Below are positions 1 through 8,073 of a DNA stretch of 64,000 nt, in pieces. Under the pieces are notes generated by a model, which searched no databases, was not told the origin of the DNA, and saw nothing but the letters and a program-made list of their open reading frames with translations. The DNA lies in NCBI GenBank assembly GCA_019459285.1, contig JAIBEL010000029.1:124001-188000 (forward strand), written 5' to 3'. The translations under genes were made by a program, and so were the position numbers. Numbering within the stretch: the first letter of the stretch is position 1; the number at the start of each line of letters is the position of its first letter. Origin of the DNA: Rhizobium sp. (GTDB taxonomy: Bacteria > Pseudomonadota > Gammaproteobacteria > Burkholderiales > Thiobacillaceae).

Positions 1-130
1 CGTTCTTCAGTGCTATATCCGCACAGGGGTAATCCGTCGAGTCATTCCCATATTTTTCGATCGCCACCTCAAGCTCAGCAATAACCTCGCTCGCAAGGAG
101 CACGAAACGTTCGATGGCTGGCTTATTCAC
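1..130 (-). CDS. hypothetical protein, 3' part cut by window edge
   Basis: An open minus-strand frame begins at a GTG (130-128), the first start after an in-frame stop, and runs 43 codons to the left edge without a stop. It would encode a short, moderately acidic segment with no motif I recognise. The surrounding DNA is poorer in GC than the rest of the window and there is no strong ribosome binding site. Codon use is not clearly that of the neighbours, so this could be a foreign gene or chance. Low certainty. Confidence 0.3.
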   Translation of the reverse strand, partial: MNKPAIERFVLLASEVIAELEVAIEKYGNDSTDYPCADIALKN

Positions 131-566
131 TCTTGCACTCTAACAGTTAATATAGAGACCCGTGGGTCCGGACGTTTTTAATAATAGAGACAGGCATTTC
201 GTGAGTCTATCGTCTTGATTCTTATGTAGATGTTCGTCCAGCTGTCTCTTTATTACGTTATGCGAAAGGAGACACAGGCTGTCCGGATTATGCCCCTGAT
301 TTTTTCCCTTAACTACTAGGATCGAACCTCATGGGGGCGGCCAACGCCCCGCCTGCTCGATTAAGTTTCCATCGTTTGGGTTGCTTCACTGACTGTTCTT
401 GGCCAAGAAGCTGACGTGATGTCTAGCTGACAGGACGGGCTGCTTCGGCCGAAGTTCGGCCGGCCGTGACCTCCTCTCCCACCTGCGGCTTCGTATCCAT
501 AGCGGTCGACTGCCTACACAGCCAAAGTGGCTGGGCGCGCGCAGCGCCGTCGCCTGAAATCCCCGA
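131..566. other. intergenic region, AT-richer, with perfect palindromes
   Basis: No convincing gene lies here. The left two thirds are AT-richer than the rest of the window. Visible structures are a 5-bp inverted repeat GACCC/GGGTC at 157-168, a perfect 14-bp palindrome TTCTTGGCCAAGAA at 396-409, and a dyad of CGGCCGAA and TTCGGCCG around one central base at 446-462, in GC-rich DNA just beyond the 3' end of the diguanylate cyclase gene. The composition change near 400 suggests a junction between core DNA and acquired or decaying sequence. The palindromes may be terminators or remnants of a dispersed repeat. Confidence 0.5.
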
Positions 567-1898
567 TTACTTCTGGCCCCCGGGCAGGGTTGACACCTGG
601 AAGCGGTTGCCGCCATTCCGCTTGGCTTCATACATCGCCTGGTCGGCATGACGGATCAGTTGCGTGTAATCGCCGGAATGTTCGGGATACAGCGCGATGC
701 CGATGCTCGGCGGGACATGTACCCGATGCCCGGCCAGATCGAAAGGCCGCTCGAGGGCTATCCGGATTTTTTCGGCGACGACCAGGGCGCACTCCGGAGG
801 CGAAACGTCATTGAGCAGCACCAGGAACTCGTCGCCGCCGACGCGGCCGATGGTGTCCGATTCACGTACGCACTGCTTGAGGCGATGGGCCACTTCCTGC
901 AGGAGCAGGTCGCCGACTTGATGCCCCAGGGCGTCGTTCACCTGCTTGAATTTATCCAGATCGAGATAGAGCAGGGCAAGCGAGGTACGGTGCCGTTCTG
1001 CGTAGCGCAGCGCGGCCTGCAGGCGATCATGGAACAGTTCGCGATTGGGCAGGCCGGTCAGCGGGTCGTGACGCGCGATGTGCTGCAGCCAGGCTTCCAT
1101 CTGCTTGCGCTCGATCACGGGCGCAACCTGGTTGGCGACGAACTGCAGCAGTTCGACATCTTCCACGGTATAGCGGGCCTCGGCGTGATAGTTCTTCACC
1201 ATGAGGGCCCCGATGACGCCCTTCTTCGCATTGAGCGGAACGCCCAGCCAGTTCAATGCATTTCCCTTGGCATCGGGCGTCAGCAGCAAAATTTGCCCGC
1301 CCCGGATGATCTCCTCGCTCAGTGCTGCCGCATCCGGTTCCGTGTGCGACGGGTCGTGTTCGTCGACCAGATACGGAAAGCTCAACGCGTCCCTGTCTTC
1401 ATCGTAAAGCGACACGAAGAAATTGGTGGCGGGCAGCAAGCCGCCGATGATCTGATGGATTTGCTGAAACAGGGTGACGAGATCTTCCGCCCAGTGTGCG
1501 GCCTCGGAAATGGCATACAGGGCCGCCTGCATGGAGTCGGCGCGTTTGCGTTGGGTCACGTCGCGTGCCACGGCGACCCGTACCAGGTCCGTCTCGGACC
1601 ATCGGGCCGACCACATGACATGGACGATCTGGCCGTCCTTGCGTACATAGCGGTTCTCGAAATGGGGCTGGGGTTGGCCGGCGACGATCTCGGCCGCGGC
1701 CTGCAGCGTCCGCGGCCGGTCTTCATGAAACACAAAATCGATCATCGGCTTGCCGATCATCTCTTCGGGGGTGTAGCCGAAGATGCGTTCGCACGCGGCG
1801 CTGACGAACACAAAGTGCCCCTGCGTATCCACGACGCAGATAGCGTCGAGCAGCAGGTCCAGAACATTGTTCAGGGAAACGGGGCTATTCGTCTTCAT
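567..1898 (-). CDS. PAS-GAF diguanylate cyclase (GGDEF)
   Basis: Predicted soluble 443-residue sensor cyclase that would make cyclic di-GMP from two GTP. An N-terminal PAS/PAC domain (about 10-118) is followed by a GAF-like domain (about 125-265) and a GGDEF domain (about 275-436). The active-site loop GGDEF is intact at 354-358. An RxxD inhibitory site (RESD, 345-348) stands exactly five residues upstream, so product inhibition is likely. There is no membrane segment or EAL domain. It is transcribed away from the DRE-TIM gene at 2165, with a 266-bp divergent region between. The stimulus sensed by PAS/GAF cannot be read from sequence. Function confident, signal unknown. Confidence 0.93.
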   Translation of the reverse strand: MKTNSPVSLNNVLDLLLDAICVVDTQGHFVFVSAACERIFGYTPEEMIGKPMIDFVFHEDRPRTLQAAAEIVAGQPQPHFENRYVRKDGQIVHVMWSARWSETDLVRVAVARDVTQRKRADSMQAALYAISEAAHWAEDLVTLFQQIHQIIGGLLPATNFFVSLYDEDRDALSFPYLVDEHDPSHTEPDAAALSEEIIRGGQILLLTPDAKGNALNWLGVPLNAKKGVIGALMVKNYHAEARYTVEDVELLQFVANQVAPVIERKQMEAWLQHIARHDPLTGLPNRELFHDRLQAALRYAERHRTSLALLYLDLDKFKQVNDALGHQVGDLLLQEVAHRLKQCVRESDTIGRVGGDEFLVLLNDVSPPECALVVAEKIRIALERPFDLAGHRVHVPPSIGIALYPEHSGDYTQLIRHADQAMYEAKRNGGNRFQVSTLPGGQK

Positions 1899-2075
1899 GC
1901 AAGCGCAGCCATGGGATGGGCAGCCGATCCGGATCGGTCATGGGGCTCCATTGTTGCTGCATAAAATTTCTCGCTGCATATCCTGTCGAGTCACGGATCG
2001 CTCCCTGGAGCAGCTTTCAGACGCCCCTATTCTAGCCTGTACGGCCGTGAACGCCGACACGCTGCCAGGTAGCGC

Positions 2076-2093
2076 GAATGACAAAAGTCATTC
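2076..2093. promoter_or_regulatory. 18-bp dyad in divergent promoter region
   Basis: GAATGAC and GTCATTC form perfect 7-bp arms around a 4-bp AT centre, 72 bp upstream of the gene at 2165 and about 180 bp from the divergent cyclase start. The symmetry and spacing suit a dimeric regulator. No cognate regulator can be named from the sequence. Confidence 0.45.
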
Positions 2094-2164
2094 CACAATA
2101 GGGGCGGCCGCATTTGCATTGCCCCGACTATTCGTTTCAACCCATTCACTAGTCCGGAATAACC

Positions 2165-3460
2165 ATGCCTCGCTCACCCGATACGTTCACCCAGGCCCAC
2201 GCCATTCTGGCCGGGGCACAGGAAAAAATCGACCGGCTCCGCAGCATGCAGCCGTATCTGATCGACCTGTCCCTGCGGGAAAACCCCGTTGGCGCACGCA
2301 TAGGCCAGACGCTCGCAGACAAGCTGGCCATTCTCCCCAGGCTGCGCGAGTTCGGCTTCCGCAACATCCTGCTGGGTACGCTGGATTACGCCATGCCGGA
2401 TGAACTGGAGGTCGACGACGATTTCATGATGTATCTACGCGACCACCAGCTCGATATGAACGGCTGCTTCGCGTTCACCGACATCGGCATCGCGGCGGCC
2501 GACGGCACTTTCACGCCCTCGCCTTCGCAGCGCAAGCTGCAGGCCTATGGCGTGCCCAACACCCTGCACGAAATCTATCTGAGCAAGGCGGGCATGGCCG
2601 GGCAGTATGGCCTGGAGACACTGCGGCGCAGCCTGCCGGCCAGCATCGCGTGGCTCAACGCCAACATCCGCGGCGACGATGGCGGCAGGCCGCGCATCCT
2701 GATCAATATCGTGGACGGCTGCGATGCCTTCGCGGAAGATCCCGATACGGCCTGTTCGATCCTGAGCCTGCTGGCCGAACAGGCCATCGAAGGCATCAGC
2801 ATCGAGGACGACCGCGGCACCTACCTGCCTTTCCAGGTGGGCGCGTTCGTCGCGGTGGCCCGCAGCTTCCTGCCGCCGCCGCTGAAACTGCTGGTGCACA
2901 TGCATGCCGGCGGCGGTTTCGAGAATGCGTCCGTGATCGAGGCGCTGCTCAACGGCGCGGATGGCGCCTGGGGCGGGCTGCCCAAGCGGGCGGCGATCAT
3001 CGGCCATGCCTCGCTGGGTGAATTGATCGCCAATCTGGTGCGCGTGGGCAATCCCCACATGCAGGCCAGCTACCGCCTGGATCAGCTGCTGCAGCTGGCC
3101 ACGCGGCTTCAGGTGCTGGACGAGGAGGAGCCGGTCCCCGACGACCTTCCGGTACTGGGCAACAACGCCTACCGCCTGCCTTTGAGCTTCTTCCGCCAGC
3201 AGGCGGGGCGCTTCATGGACCTGCCGCCGGAAGCCATCGGCGGCGCCTACCAGTATCGCATCTGCCCGGTCGTCAGCGATGCGGCGGTGATCGCCGGGCG
3301 CCTGGCCGAAGTCACGGGCCAGGCAGCGGAAAGCTTCCCGGAAGGCGTGCTGGACCGCATGATCCGCCTGATGCGCCGCGACCTGCGCGCCGGCAAACGG
3401 ATCGCCTACGACGAGCCGGAACAGTTGTTGCAGCTTTTTGCTCGCGCTTCGCGACTCTGA
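2165..3460 (+). CDS. DRE-TIM metallolyase-like (HMGL/isopropylmalate synthase superfamily) protein
   Basis: A 431-residue protein whose first ~300 residues resemble the HMG-CoA lyase / 2-isopropylmalate synthase TIM barrel. The sequence around 34-45 (DLSLREN, then GARIG) sits where the family has the metal-binding LRD...R signature, but Asp is replaced by Glu. HMHAGGGFENASV at 245 fits the metal-binding HxH strand, which is usually HxHND. The following segment with NGADGAWGGL matches the usual barrel end. The C-terminal ~120 residues match nothing I know. It is not a standard LeuA, NifV or HMGL; substrate unknown. It stands alone between two cyclic di-GMP genes. Superfamily assignment is fairly safe, function is not. 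Confidence 0.7.
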   Translation: MPRSPDTFTQAHAILAGAQEKIDRLRSMQPYLIDLSLRENPVGARIGQTLADKLAILPRLREFGFRNILLGTLDYAMPDELEVDDDFMMYLRDHQLDMNGCFAFTDIGIAAADGTFTPSPSQRKLQAYGVPNTLHEIYLSKAGMAGQYGLETLRRSLPASIAWLNANIRGDDGGRPRILINIVDGCDAFAEDPDTACSILSLLAEQAIEGISIEDDRGTYLPFQVGAFVAVARSFLPPPLKLLVHMHAGGGFENASVIEALLNGADGAWGGLPKRAAIIGHASLGELIANLVRVGNPHMQASYRLDQLLQLATRLQVLDEEEPVPDDLPVLGNNAYRLPLSFFRQQAGRFMDLPPEAIGGAYQYRICPVVSDAAVIAGRLAEVTGQAAESFPEGVLDRMIRLMRRDLRAGKRIAYDEPEQLLQLFARASRL

Positions 3461-3562
3461 GGTGTAGGGTCGCCCTCCGGGCGCGCGGAATTCCTCGCCT
3501 CGATACGCCGTAGTATGCTGAACGGCGCGAACATATTCCCCTGCTGATCGGGTGCCTCCCCA

Positions 3563-4504
3563 ATGACTGACAGTTCAAAAGACACTGAAATCGACAGCGC
3601 GGTCTACAAGACCCTGCTGGAATCGACCAAGGCCATCCCCTGGAAGATCGACTGGCAAACCATGCGTTTCGCCTACATCGGGCCGCAGATCGAAAGCCTG
3701 CTCGGCTGGTCGCCGGCAAGCTGGGTGACCGTGGAAGACTGGGCGACCCGGATCCATCCCGAGGACCGGGAGCGGGTGGTCAATTTCTGCGTCGCGCAGT
3801 CCAAGGCCGGAACCGACCACGAAGCCGACTACCGCGCCCTGACGCAGGACGGCGATCACGTCTGGATCCGCGACGTGGTACACGTGGTCCGCAACGACGC
3901 CGGCGAAGTCGACGCTCTGGTCGGATTCATGTTCGACATCAGCGAGCGGAAAAAGACCGAGGAACAACTGGTCATCCTGCAGAAGGAACTGGAGGCGCTG
4001 TCTTTCAAGGACGGTTTAACCGGCGTTGCCAACCGGCGCATGTTCGACTCCATCCTGGAAGTGGAATGGGCCCACGCACGACGCAACAACCAGCCGCTGT
4101 CGGTCATCATGCTCGATATCGATTACTTCAAGCAGTACAACGACTGCTATGGCCACATCGAAGGGGATGCCTGCCTGAAACGGGTCGCCCAGACCCTGAA
4201 TTCGGCTGCGACCCGGGCACGCGATCTCTTCGCCCGCTTCGGCGGGGAAGAATTCGTGCTGGTGCTGCCCGGAACAGACGAAGGGTCGGCGGCGAAGATC
4301 GCCGAGCGCTGCCGCAGCCTGATCTTCAAGGAACAGATTCCGCACGCGCAATCCCCGGTCAGCCAGATCCTCACCGTCAGCCTCGGGGTCGGCACGATCA
4401 TCCCCTCGCACCAGGACGACCCGCTCGCATTCATTGAAGCGGTGGACAGACGGCTTTATCAGGCGAAACAACACGGCCGGAACTGCATCGTCAAAGGTCA
4501 TTGA
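3563..4504 (+). CDS. PAS diguanylate cyclase (GGDEF)
   Basis: A 313-residue cytoplasmic protein with one PAS_3-type domain and PAC tail (about 20-130), a short helical linker and a GGDEF domain (about 148-310). The catalytic loop is GGEEF (227-231), a functional variant. An RxxD inhibitory site (RARD, 218-221) lies five residues before it. It would make cyclic di-GMP in response to a PAS ligand that cannot be identified here. It follows the DRE-TIM gene by about 100 bp on the same strand, so cotranscription is possible. The start ATG is the first Met of the domain architecture. Confidence 0.92.
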   Translation: MTDSSKDTEIDSAVYKTLLESTKAIPWKIDWQTMRFAYIGPQIESLLGWSPASWVTVEDWATRIHPEDRERVVNFCVAQSKAGTDHEADYRALTQDGDHVWIRDVVHVVRNDAGEVDALVGFMFDISERKKTEEQLVILQKELEALSFKDGLTGVANRRMFDSILEVEWAHARRNNQPLSVIMLDIDYFKQYNDCYGHIEGDACLKRVAQTLNSAATRARDLFARFGGEEFVLVLPGTDEGSAAKIAERCRSLIFKEQIPHAQSPVSQILTVSLGVGTIIPSHQDDPLAFIEAVDRRLYQAKQHGRNCIVKGH

Positions 4505-4759
4505 GCCCGCCCTGAAGGCGCGCCACCCTGCTTCCTCCCGGCTCTCCCTTCCTGGCGCACCTTCTTGCTCGCCGCTTCGCGCCGTCCGTCAGGCGTGCCC
4601 GCGCCACGGAAGACATCTGCCTTCGCCCCTTACTCGCCTGGCCCCCTCATAAGGAGATGCCCGGGTCTTGATTTGGCGGGATATAGGTCTAAATTGAATG
4701 TGTAGCCGCAATGGCGGCCAACGTCCGTTGTCAAACAACCTGTTTCAAAGGAGACCATC
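4505..4759. other. upstream region of hsp20
   Basis: 255 bp without a gene. The part nearest the chaperone gene carries a plausible sigma-70-like pair, TTGATT and TAAATT about 16 bp apart, near 4669-4696, and a good AGGAG ribosome binding site just before the ATG at 4760. I could not make out a clear heat-shock sigma-32 promoter or a ROSE-type hairpin by eye. Confidence 0.35.
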
Positions 4760-5203
4760 ATGGCCAACCTCTCGCGTTACGATCCATTGAACCTCGCCCG
4801 CATCGATCCTTTCGGCGATATCGACGACCTGTTCAAGGGCTTTTTCGTGCGCCCCGCGCTCTTCGAAGGCCAGCCGCAGATGCAGATCAAGATGGACGTG
4901 AAGGAAAACGACAAGGCCTATACCGTGCATGCCGACATTCCGGGCGTGAAGAAGGAGGACATCCACGTCAGCATCGAAGGCAACCAGGTTTCGATCAGCG
5001 CCGAAACCAAGATGGAGAAAGAAGAGAAGGAAGGCGAGAAAGTGCTGCGTTCGGAGCGTTACAGCGGCAAGGTGTCGCGTAGCTTCACGCTGGCCCACGA
5101 CGTCGACGAAGCCCAGGCCCAGGCCAAGTACAACGATGGCGTGCTGGAGCTGACCTTGCCGAAGAAGGCCGTTACTTCAGCCAGGAAGCTGGCAATCCAG
5201 TAA
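4760..5203 (+). CDS. Hsp20/alpha-crystallin small heat shock protein
   Basis: A 147-residue small heat shock protein, an ATP-independent holdase that would bind unfolding cytoplasmic proteins. The N-terminal arm (about 1-40) is followed by an alpha-crystallin domain (about 42-135) with the signature strand GVLELTLPKK near the C terminus and the typical DIPGVKKEDI segment. The expected C-terminal I-x-I/V-like tail is weak (KLAIQ). AGGAG precedes the ATG by 7 nt. It faces the methyltransferase gene at 5324, with a strong hairpin between them. Confidence 0.95.
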   Translation: MANLSRYDPLNLARIDPFGDIDDLFKGFFVRPALFEGQPQMQIKMDVKENDKAYTVHADIPGVKKEDIHVSIEGNQVSISAETKMEKEEKEGEKVLRSERYSGKVSRSFTLAHDVDEAQAQAKYNDGVLELTLPKKAVTSARKLAIQ

Positions 5204-5219
5204 CCCGCCACGGGAGCCC

Positions 5220-5252
5220 GGTGCGGCGCCATTTATTTATGGACGCCGCACC
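5220..5252. terminator. hairpin between convergent genes
   Basis: GGTGCGGCG pairs perfectly with CGCCGCACC. An inner CCA/TGG pair and one bulged A enclose a T/A-rich loop. It lies 17 nt beyond the hsp20 stop and 70 bp from the end of the facing methyltransferase gene. No long U tract follows, so bidirectional termination or mRNA 3' protection are both possible. Confidence 0.5.
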
Positions 5253-5323
5253 TCGATCGGCGTCCTCAAGCACATCATTGGCCAGGCCATACAGGGCGGT
5301 ATGCTGTCGGCCCGGTTTCGGTA

Positions 5324-5965
5324 TCAAGCCCTCTCGCCGGTCGCCAGCAGCAGTCCGCCCCACAACAGCTTGGTTGACATCCCCTGTTCCAGTCGGCGAG
5401 CCAGACGCATAGCTGAAGGCAAGAAAACGGCCGAGTGCAAGGTCAGCTTGGAGACCGGCAGACCAGTGAAGAATGCACGCACTTCGCCTGGAGTATGCCA
5501 GCGGGCACCGTGATAGGCGCCGCTGCCGCCGTCGCGCCCTTTTTCCCGATACAGAAGACTGGACCGGTTGAGCCAGCCGATGGCAAAGCGGCGGCGCGCC
5601 ACCCGCACGATCTCGGCCACGGCCCGGCGTTCGTCGTCGACGAAGCACAGTGCGGCGATGGACAGCACGTGGTCGAAGCTGGCATCGCCGAACGGCAGGT
5701 CGCGCGCATCGCCTTCCACCCAGTTCAATGCCGGGCTGCTGTGGGCGCGCGCGTAATTCAGCCAACCCGGATTGGGGTCGAGTCCCGTGGCGACGAGATC
5801 ATCGGCTGCGGCGCGACGCGTGAACCAGCCGGTGCCGCAGCCGACGTCGAGCAGGCTGTTCCCTGCCTGCGGCGCAAGCAGGCGCGAAACCAGCGCGTAT
5901 TCGGTTTCGCCGATCCAGCGCCCGCGCGGGGTGGCGTACCAGGCGTCGTAGTCGGCGGGATTCAT
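5324..5965 (-). CDS. class I SAM-dependent methyltransferase
   Basis: A 213-residue protein of the Methyltransf_11 type. The glycine-rich SAM loop LLDVGCGTGWFTRR lies near 38-51, an acidic strand end (TGLDPNP) near 60 and the EGDARDLPF motif near 83. These are the usual SAM-binding elements. The C terminus is slightly hydrophobic (KLLWGGLLLATG) but not a clear membrane segment. Small-molecule substrate unknown. It follows the 66-residue ORF at 6010 by about 45 bp on the same strand and may be cotranscribed with it. Confidence 0.85.
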   Translation of the reverse strand: MNPADYDAWYATPRGRWIGETEYALVSRLLAPQAGNSLLDVGCGTGWFTRRAAADDLVATGLDPNPGWLNYARAHSSPALNWVEGDARDLPFGDASFDHVLSIAALCFVDDERRAVAEIVRVARRRFAIGWLNRSSLLYREKGRDGGSGAYHGARWHTPGEVRAFFTGLPVSKLTLHSAVFLPSAMRLARRLEQGMSTKLLWGGLLLATGERA

Positions 5966-6009
5966 TTCGTCAGTGACTGCCAGGCACGGATCAAGGCATC
6001 GGTCGCCTG

Positions 6010-6210
6010 TCAGTTGGACAACCAGCGAACATGAATCCGCGCCGCCCCCTCAACGCGCGCCTGATGCACCGCCGTCTTGGCGGCGCGCCCGTAAACAGGG
6101 TCGGACGGAAGATTGCCATAGTGCAACCGCAGATAAAGTGACATCTCCCCGTCGACCCATAGATCGATCGACGTGGCGGCGTTGCAGTCAAGGTGGACAG
6201 GATCGCTCAT
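6010..6210 (-). CDS. small hypothetical protein (66 aa)
   Basis: A 66-residue ORF starting at ATG 6210, whose ATG overlaps the stop of the upstream PLP-enzyme remnant (ATGA). That arrangement suggests it was once the next gene of an operon and relied on translational coupling. The product is soluble, with alternating hydrophobic residues around WVDGEMSLYLRLHYG and a basic C-terminal half. I do not recognise a family. A longer frame upstream exists but has no start with a ribosome binding site. Moderate confidence that it is a real gene. Confidence 0.5.
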   Translation of the reverse strand: MSDPVHLDCNAATSIDLWVDGEMSLYLRLHYGNLPSDPVYGRAAKTAVHQARVEGAARIHVRWLSN

Positions 6211-6317
6211 GCAAGTGCCTGATAGAGATCGGCGATCAAGTCGTCCGCATTTTCCAACCCGACCGAGAGGCGCAGCATGGCGGGGGATATGCTGCCGAAC
6301 GGGGTGCCGAACAGCTT
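6207..6317 (-). pseudogene. C-terminal remnant of a Cys/Met-metabolism PLP enzyme
   Basis: Translation of the minus strand gives a 36-residue tail ending in a stop. It contains LRLSVGLENADDLIADL, the C-terminal signature of the cystathionine gamma-synthase / O-acetyl- or O-succinylhomoserine sulfhydrylase family. No start, lysine-PLP site or other domain precedes it, and upstream the frame soon loses family resemblance and meets the TauE/SafE gene. The parent gene has therefore been deleted down to its last ~110 bp. Its stop still overlaps the start of the next small ORF. Confidence 0.75.
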
Positions 6318-6343
6318 GACGCATCTGCACGTTCCACGTCACA

Positions 6344-7147
6344 TCAGCCTCCCATCACATTCTTGAACAGGATATACGTCGCAACCACCACCAGGAACCA
6401 GGCGAAGCTGCGTTTCAGGCCCTCCTGCGACAATCGGCTGGAAAAACGCGCGCCAGCGAAGCTGCCCAGCACGGTTACCGCGGTAAAGCCGGCCATGATT
6501 TCCCATGAGATCGGCACGCTGCCCAGATAGCCGGCGAAGCCCACGGAGGAATTCGCGGCCACTATGGCAAGCGAGGTAGCCACTGCCTGCTTGATGGGAA
6601 TGCCGGAGAGCAGTACCAGAGTCGGGACGATGAGGAAGCCGCCACCCACCCCCACCACGCCGGTGAGCAGCCCCACCGAGATGCCGGCCAGGGCAATATA
6701 GGCCATGCAAGGAGAGAAATAATGTCGGCAGCCATTCATGGCCAACGTCCCGTCAGCCGAAAGCATGGATCCGGCTGCAGGGGCCGGCAAAATGGCCGGC
6801 TTTCGCTGCATGCGCCAGGCGGCGGCATACATCACCAGCGCAAACAGGCTGAGCTGGACGATTGCAGGAATCGCCACGCCCAGGCGCGTACCCGTGAAGG
6901 TGCCGAACGCGCCAAAGGATGCGAAAACCAGCGCCACCTTCAGGTCCACATTGCCGCGGCGGGCGTGATTTATGGCCGCCAGCGTGGCAGTCACCGCTAC
7001 CACGCCCAAGCTCATGGCAATGGCTGACTTGGGCTCCACATGCAGCAGATACACCAGTGCCGGCAGGGCGATGATGGATCCCCCGCTGCCCAGGAGGCCC
7101 AGGACGAAGCCGGTACCGAGACCAGCCAGAATTGCGAAGACGTCCAT
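6344..7147 (-). CDS. sulfite exporter TauE/SafE family permease
   Basis: A 267-residue integral membrane protein with about eight hydrophobic segments and the two glycine-rich repeats typical of TauE/SafE (LLGSGGSIIALPAL near residue 20 and GVVGVGGGFLIVPTLVLL near 165). Family members export sulfite, sulfoacetate or other small sulfur or organic anions across the inner membrane. The start is ATG 7147, with GAGG five bases upstream; a GTG two codons earlier lies inside that site. The gene follows an ArsR-rhodanese regulator and has a near-perfect 26-bp dyad in front, so regulated export of a sulfur oxyanion is a good guess. Confidence 0.88.
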   Translation of the reverse strand: MDVFAILAGLGTGFVLGLLGSGGSIIALPALVYLLHVEPKSAIAMSLGVVAVTATLAAINHARRGNVDLKVALVFASFGAFGTFTGTRLGVAIPAIVQLSLFALVMYAAAWRMQRKPAILPAPAAGSMLSADGTLAMNGCRHYFSPCMAYIALAGISVGLLTGVVGVGGGFLIVPTLVLLSGIPIKQAVATSLAIVAANSSVGFAGYLGSVPISWEIMAGFTAVTVLGSFAGARFSSRLSQEGLKRSFAWFLVVVATYILFKNVMGG

Positions 7148-7162
7148 ATCCACCTCGGCTCA

Positions 7163-7188
7163 AGTATTCAAACGATCGCTTGAATACT
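7163..7188. promoter_or_regulatory. 26-bp inverted repeat, probable ArsR-type operator
   Basis: AGTATTCAA and TTGAATACT form perfect 9-bp arms around ACGATCGC, itself almost symmetric, so only the central flanks break the dyad. It lies 16 bp upstream of the TauE/SafE start and 57 bp beyond the stop of the ArsR-rhodanese gene. The size and symmetry fit an ArsR/SmtB-family dimer, and the adjacent regulator is the natural candidate. Confidence 0.7.
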
Positions 7189-7244
7189 GGGCGAGGGAAA
7201 GACGCCTGTCAATCAATATTTGAGACGGATTGAACCCGCTACGC

Positions 7245-7907
7245 CTAATCCCGCGTCCCGCTATCGACGGGCCGACTTTCGGCCTTCCATTCGGGAAAGC
7301 CGTCTTCAAGGCGGCGCGCCTGGTAACCCGCTTCACGCAACCGGGCCACGGCCTCGAAGGCCAGCATGCAGAAGGGGCCGCGGCAATAGGCGACGATTTC
7401 CTGCCCGTGCGGCAGGGCTTCCAGGTGTTGCGGCAGCTCATCCACCGGGATATTGATCGCGCCGGGGATGTGGCCCGCCTGGTATTCCGTGGCAGGCCGC
7501 ACGTCGATGACCATGGTCTCGCCTGCCTTGACCCGGGCCATCAACTCGTCGCGCCCTACGGGAGTCAGCGCGTCGCGTGTATCGAAGTGTTCACGCACAA
7601 TGCGTTCCACCTCGGCCAGATGTTTTTCCGCGATGTTGCCGATACAGCCCATCAGGGTCGGAATCTGGTCATCCGACAGACGGTAAATGACCTGCAGCCC
7701 CTCCCTGCGTGATTCAGCCAGGCCGGAATCGCGCAGTATCTGCAGGTGGTGCGAGGTGTTGGCAACCGACATGCCTGTTGCCTGCGCCAGGGCATCCACG
7801 CTCCTTTCGCCCTGCGCCAGCGCCTCCAGCAATTCCAGCCGATTCGGGCTTGCAAGCGATTTGGCGACACGGGCGAATTGCTCGAACAACTTCTTTTTGG
7901 GGTTCAT
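7245..7907 (-). CDS. ArsR-family regulator fused to a rhodanese domain
   Basis: A 220-residue protein. Residues about 8-95 form an ArsR winged helix with the recognition helix in SVANTSHHLQILRDSGL. Residues about 115-212 form a rhodanese domain with the loop YCRGPFC. The leading Cys is the expected persulfide-carrying nucleophile and a second Cys stands five residues later. The paired Cys of BigR/SqrR-type sensors are absent from the winged helix, which has one Cys. The rhodanese loop may therefore be the sensor of sulfane sulfur, by inference. Immediately upstream of the TauE/SafE gene; paralogue of the gene at 12000. Confidence 0.9.
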   Translation of the reverse strand: MNPKKKLFEQFARVAKSLASPNRLELLEALAQGERSVDALAQATGMSVANTSHHLQILRDSGLAESRREGLQVIYRLSDDQIPTLMGCIGNIAEKHLAEVERIVREHFDTRDALTPVGRDELMARVKAGETMVIDVRPATEYQAGHIPGAINIPVDELPQHLEALPHGQEIVAYCRGPFCMLAFEAVARLREAGYQARRLEDGFPEWKAESRPVDSGTRD

Positions 7908-8073
7908 AGTTAATTATCCCCGTAAACGCCGGACCTATCGATGGCCGATCATCCATCCAACGGGGCTGAAGTTGGCGAGTCCGACAAGGCGCACCTTGAG
8001 AGCGGGGGTCAGCTGACCGAATCCCGCCCAAGCTGGCTGCGGCAGAGAATCCGGGACATGGGCCCGGGGCTGC

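Noticed and set aside
648-1964. 438-codon plus-strand frame opposite the PAS-GAF cyclase
   Set aside because: Shadow frame of a gene with an intact GGDEF domain.
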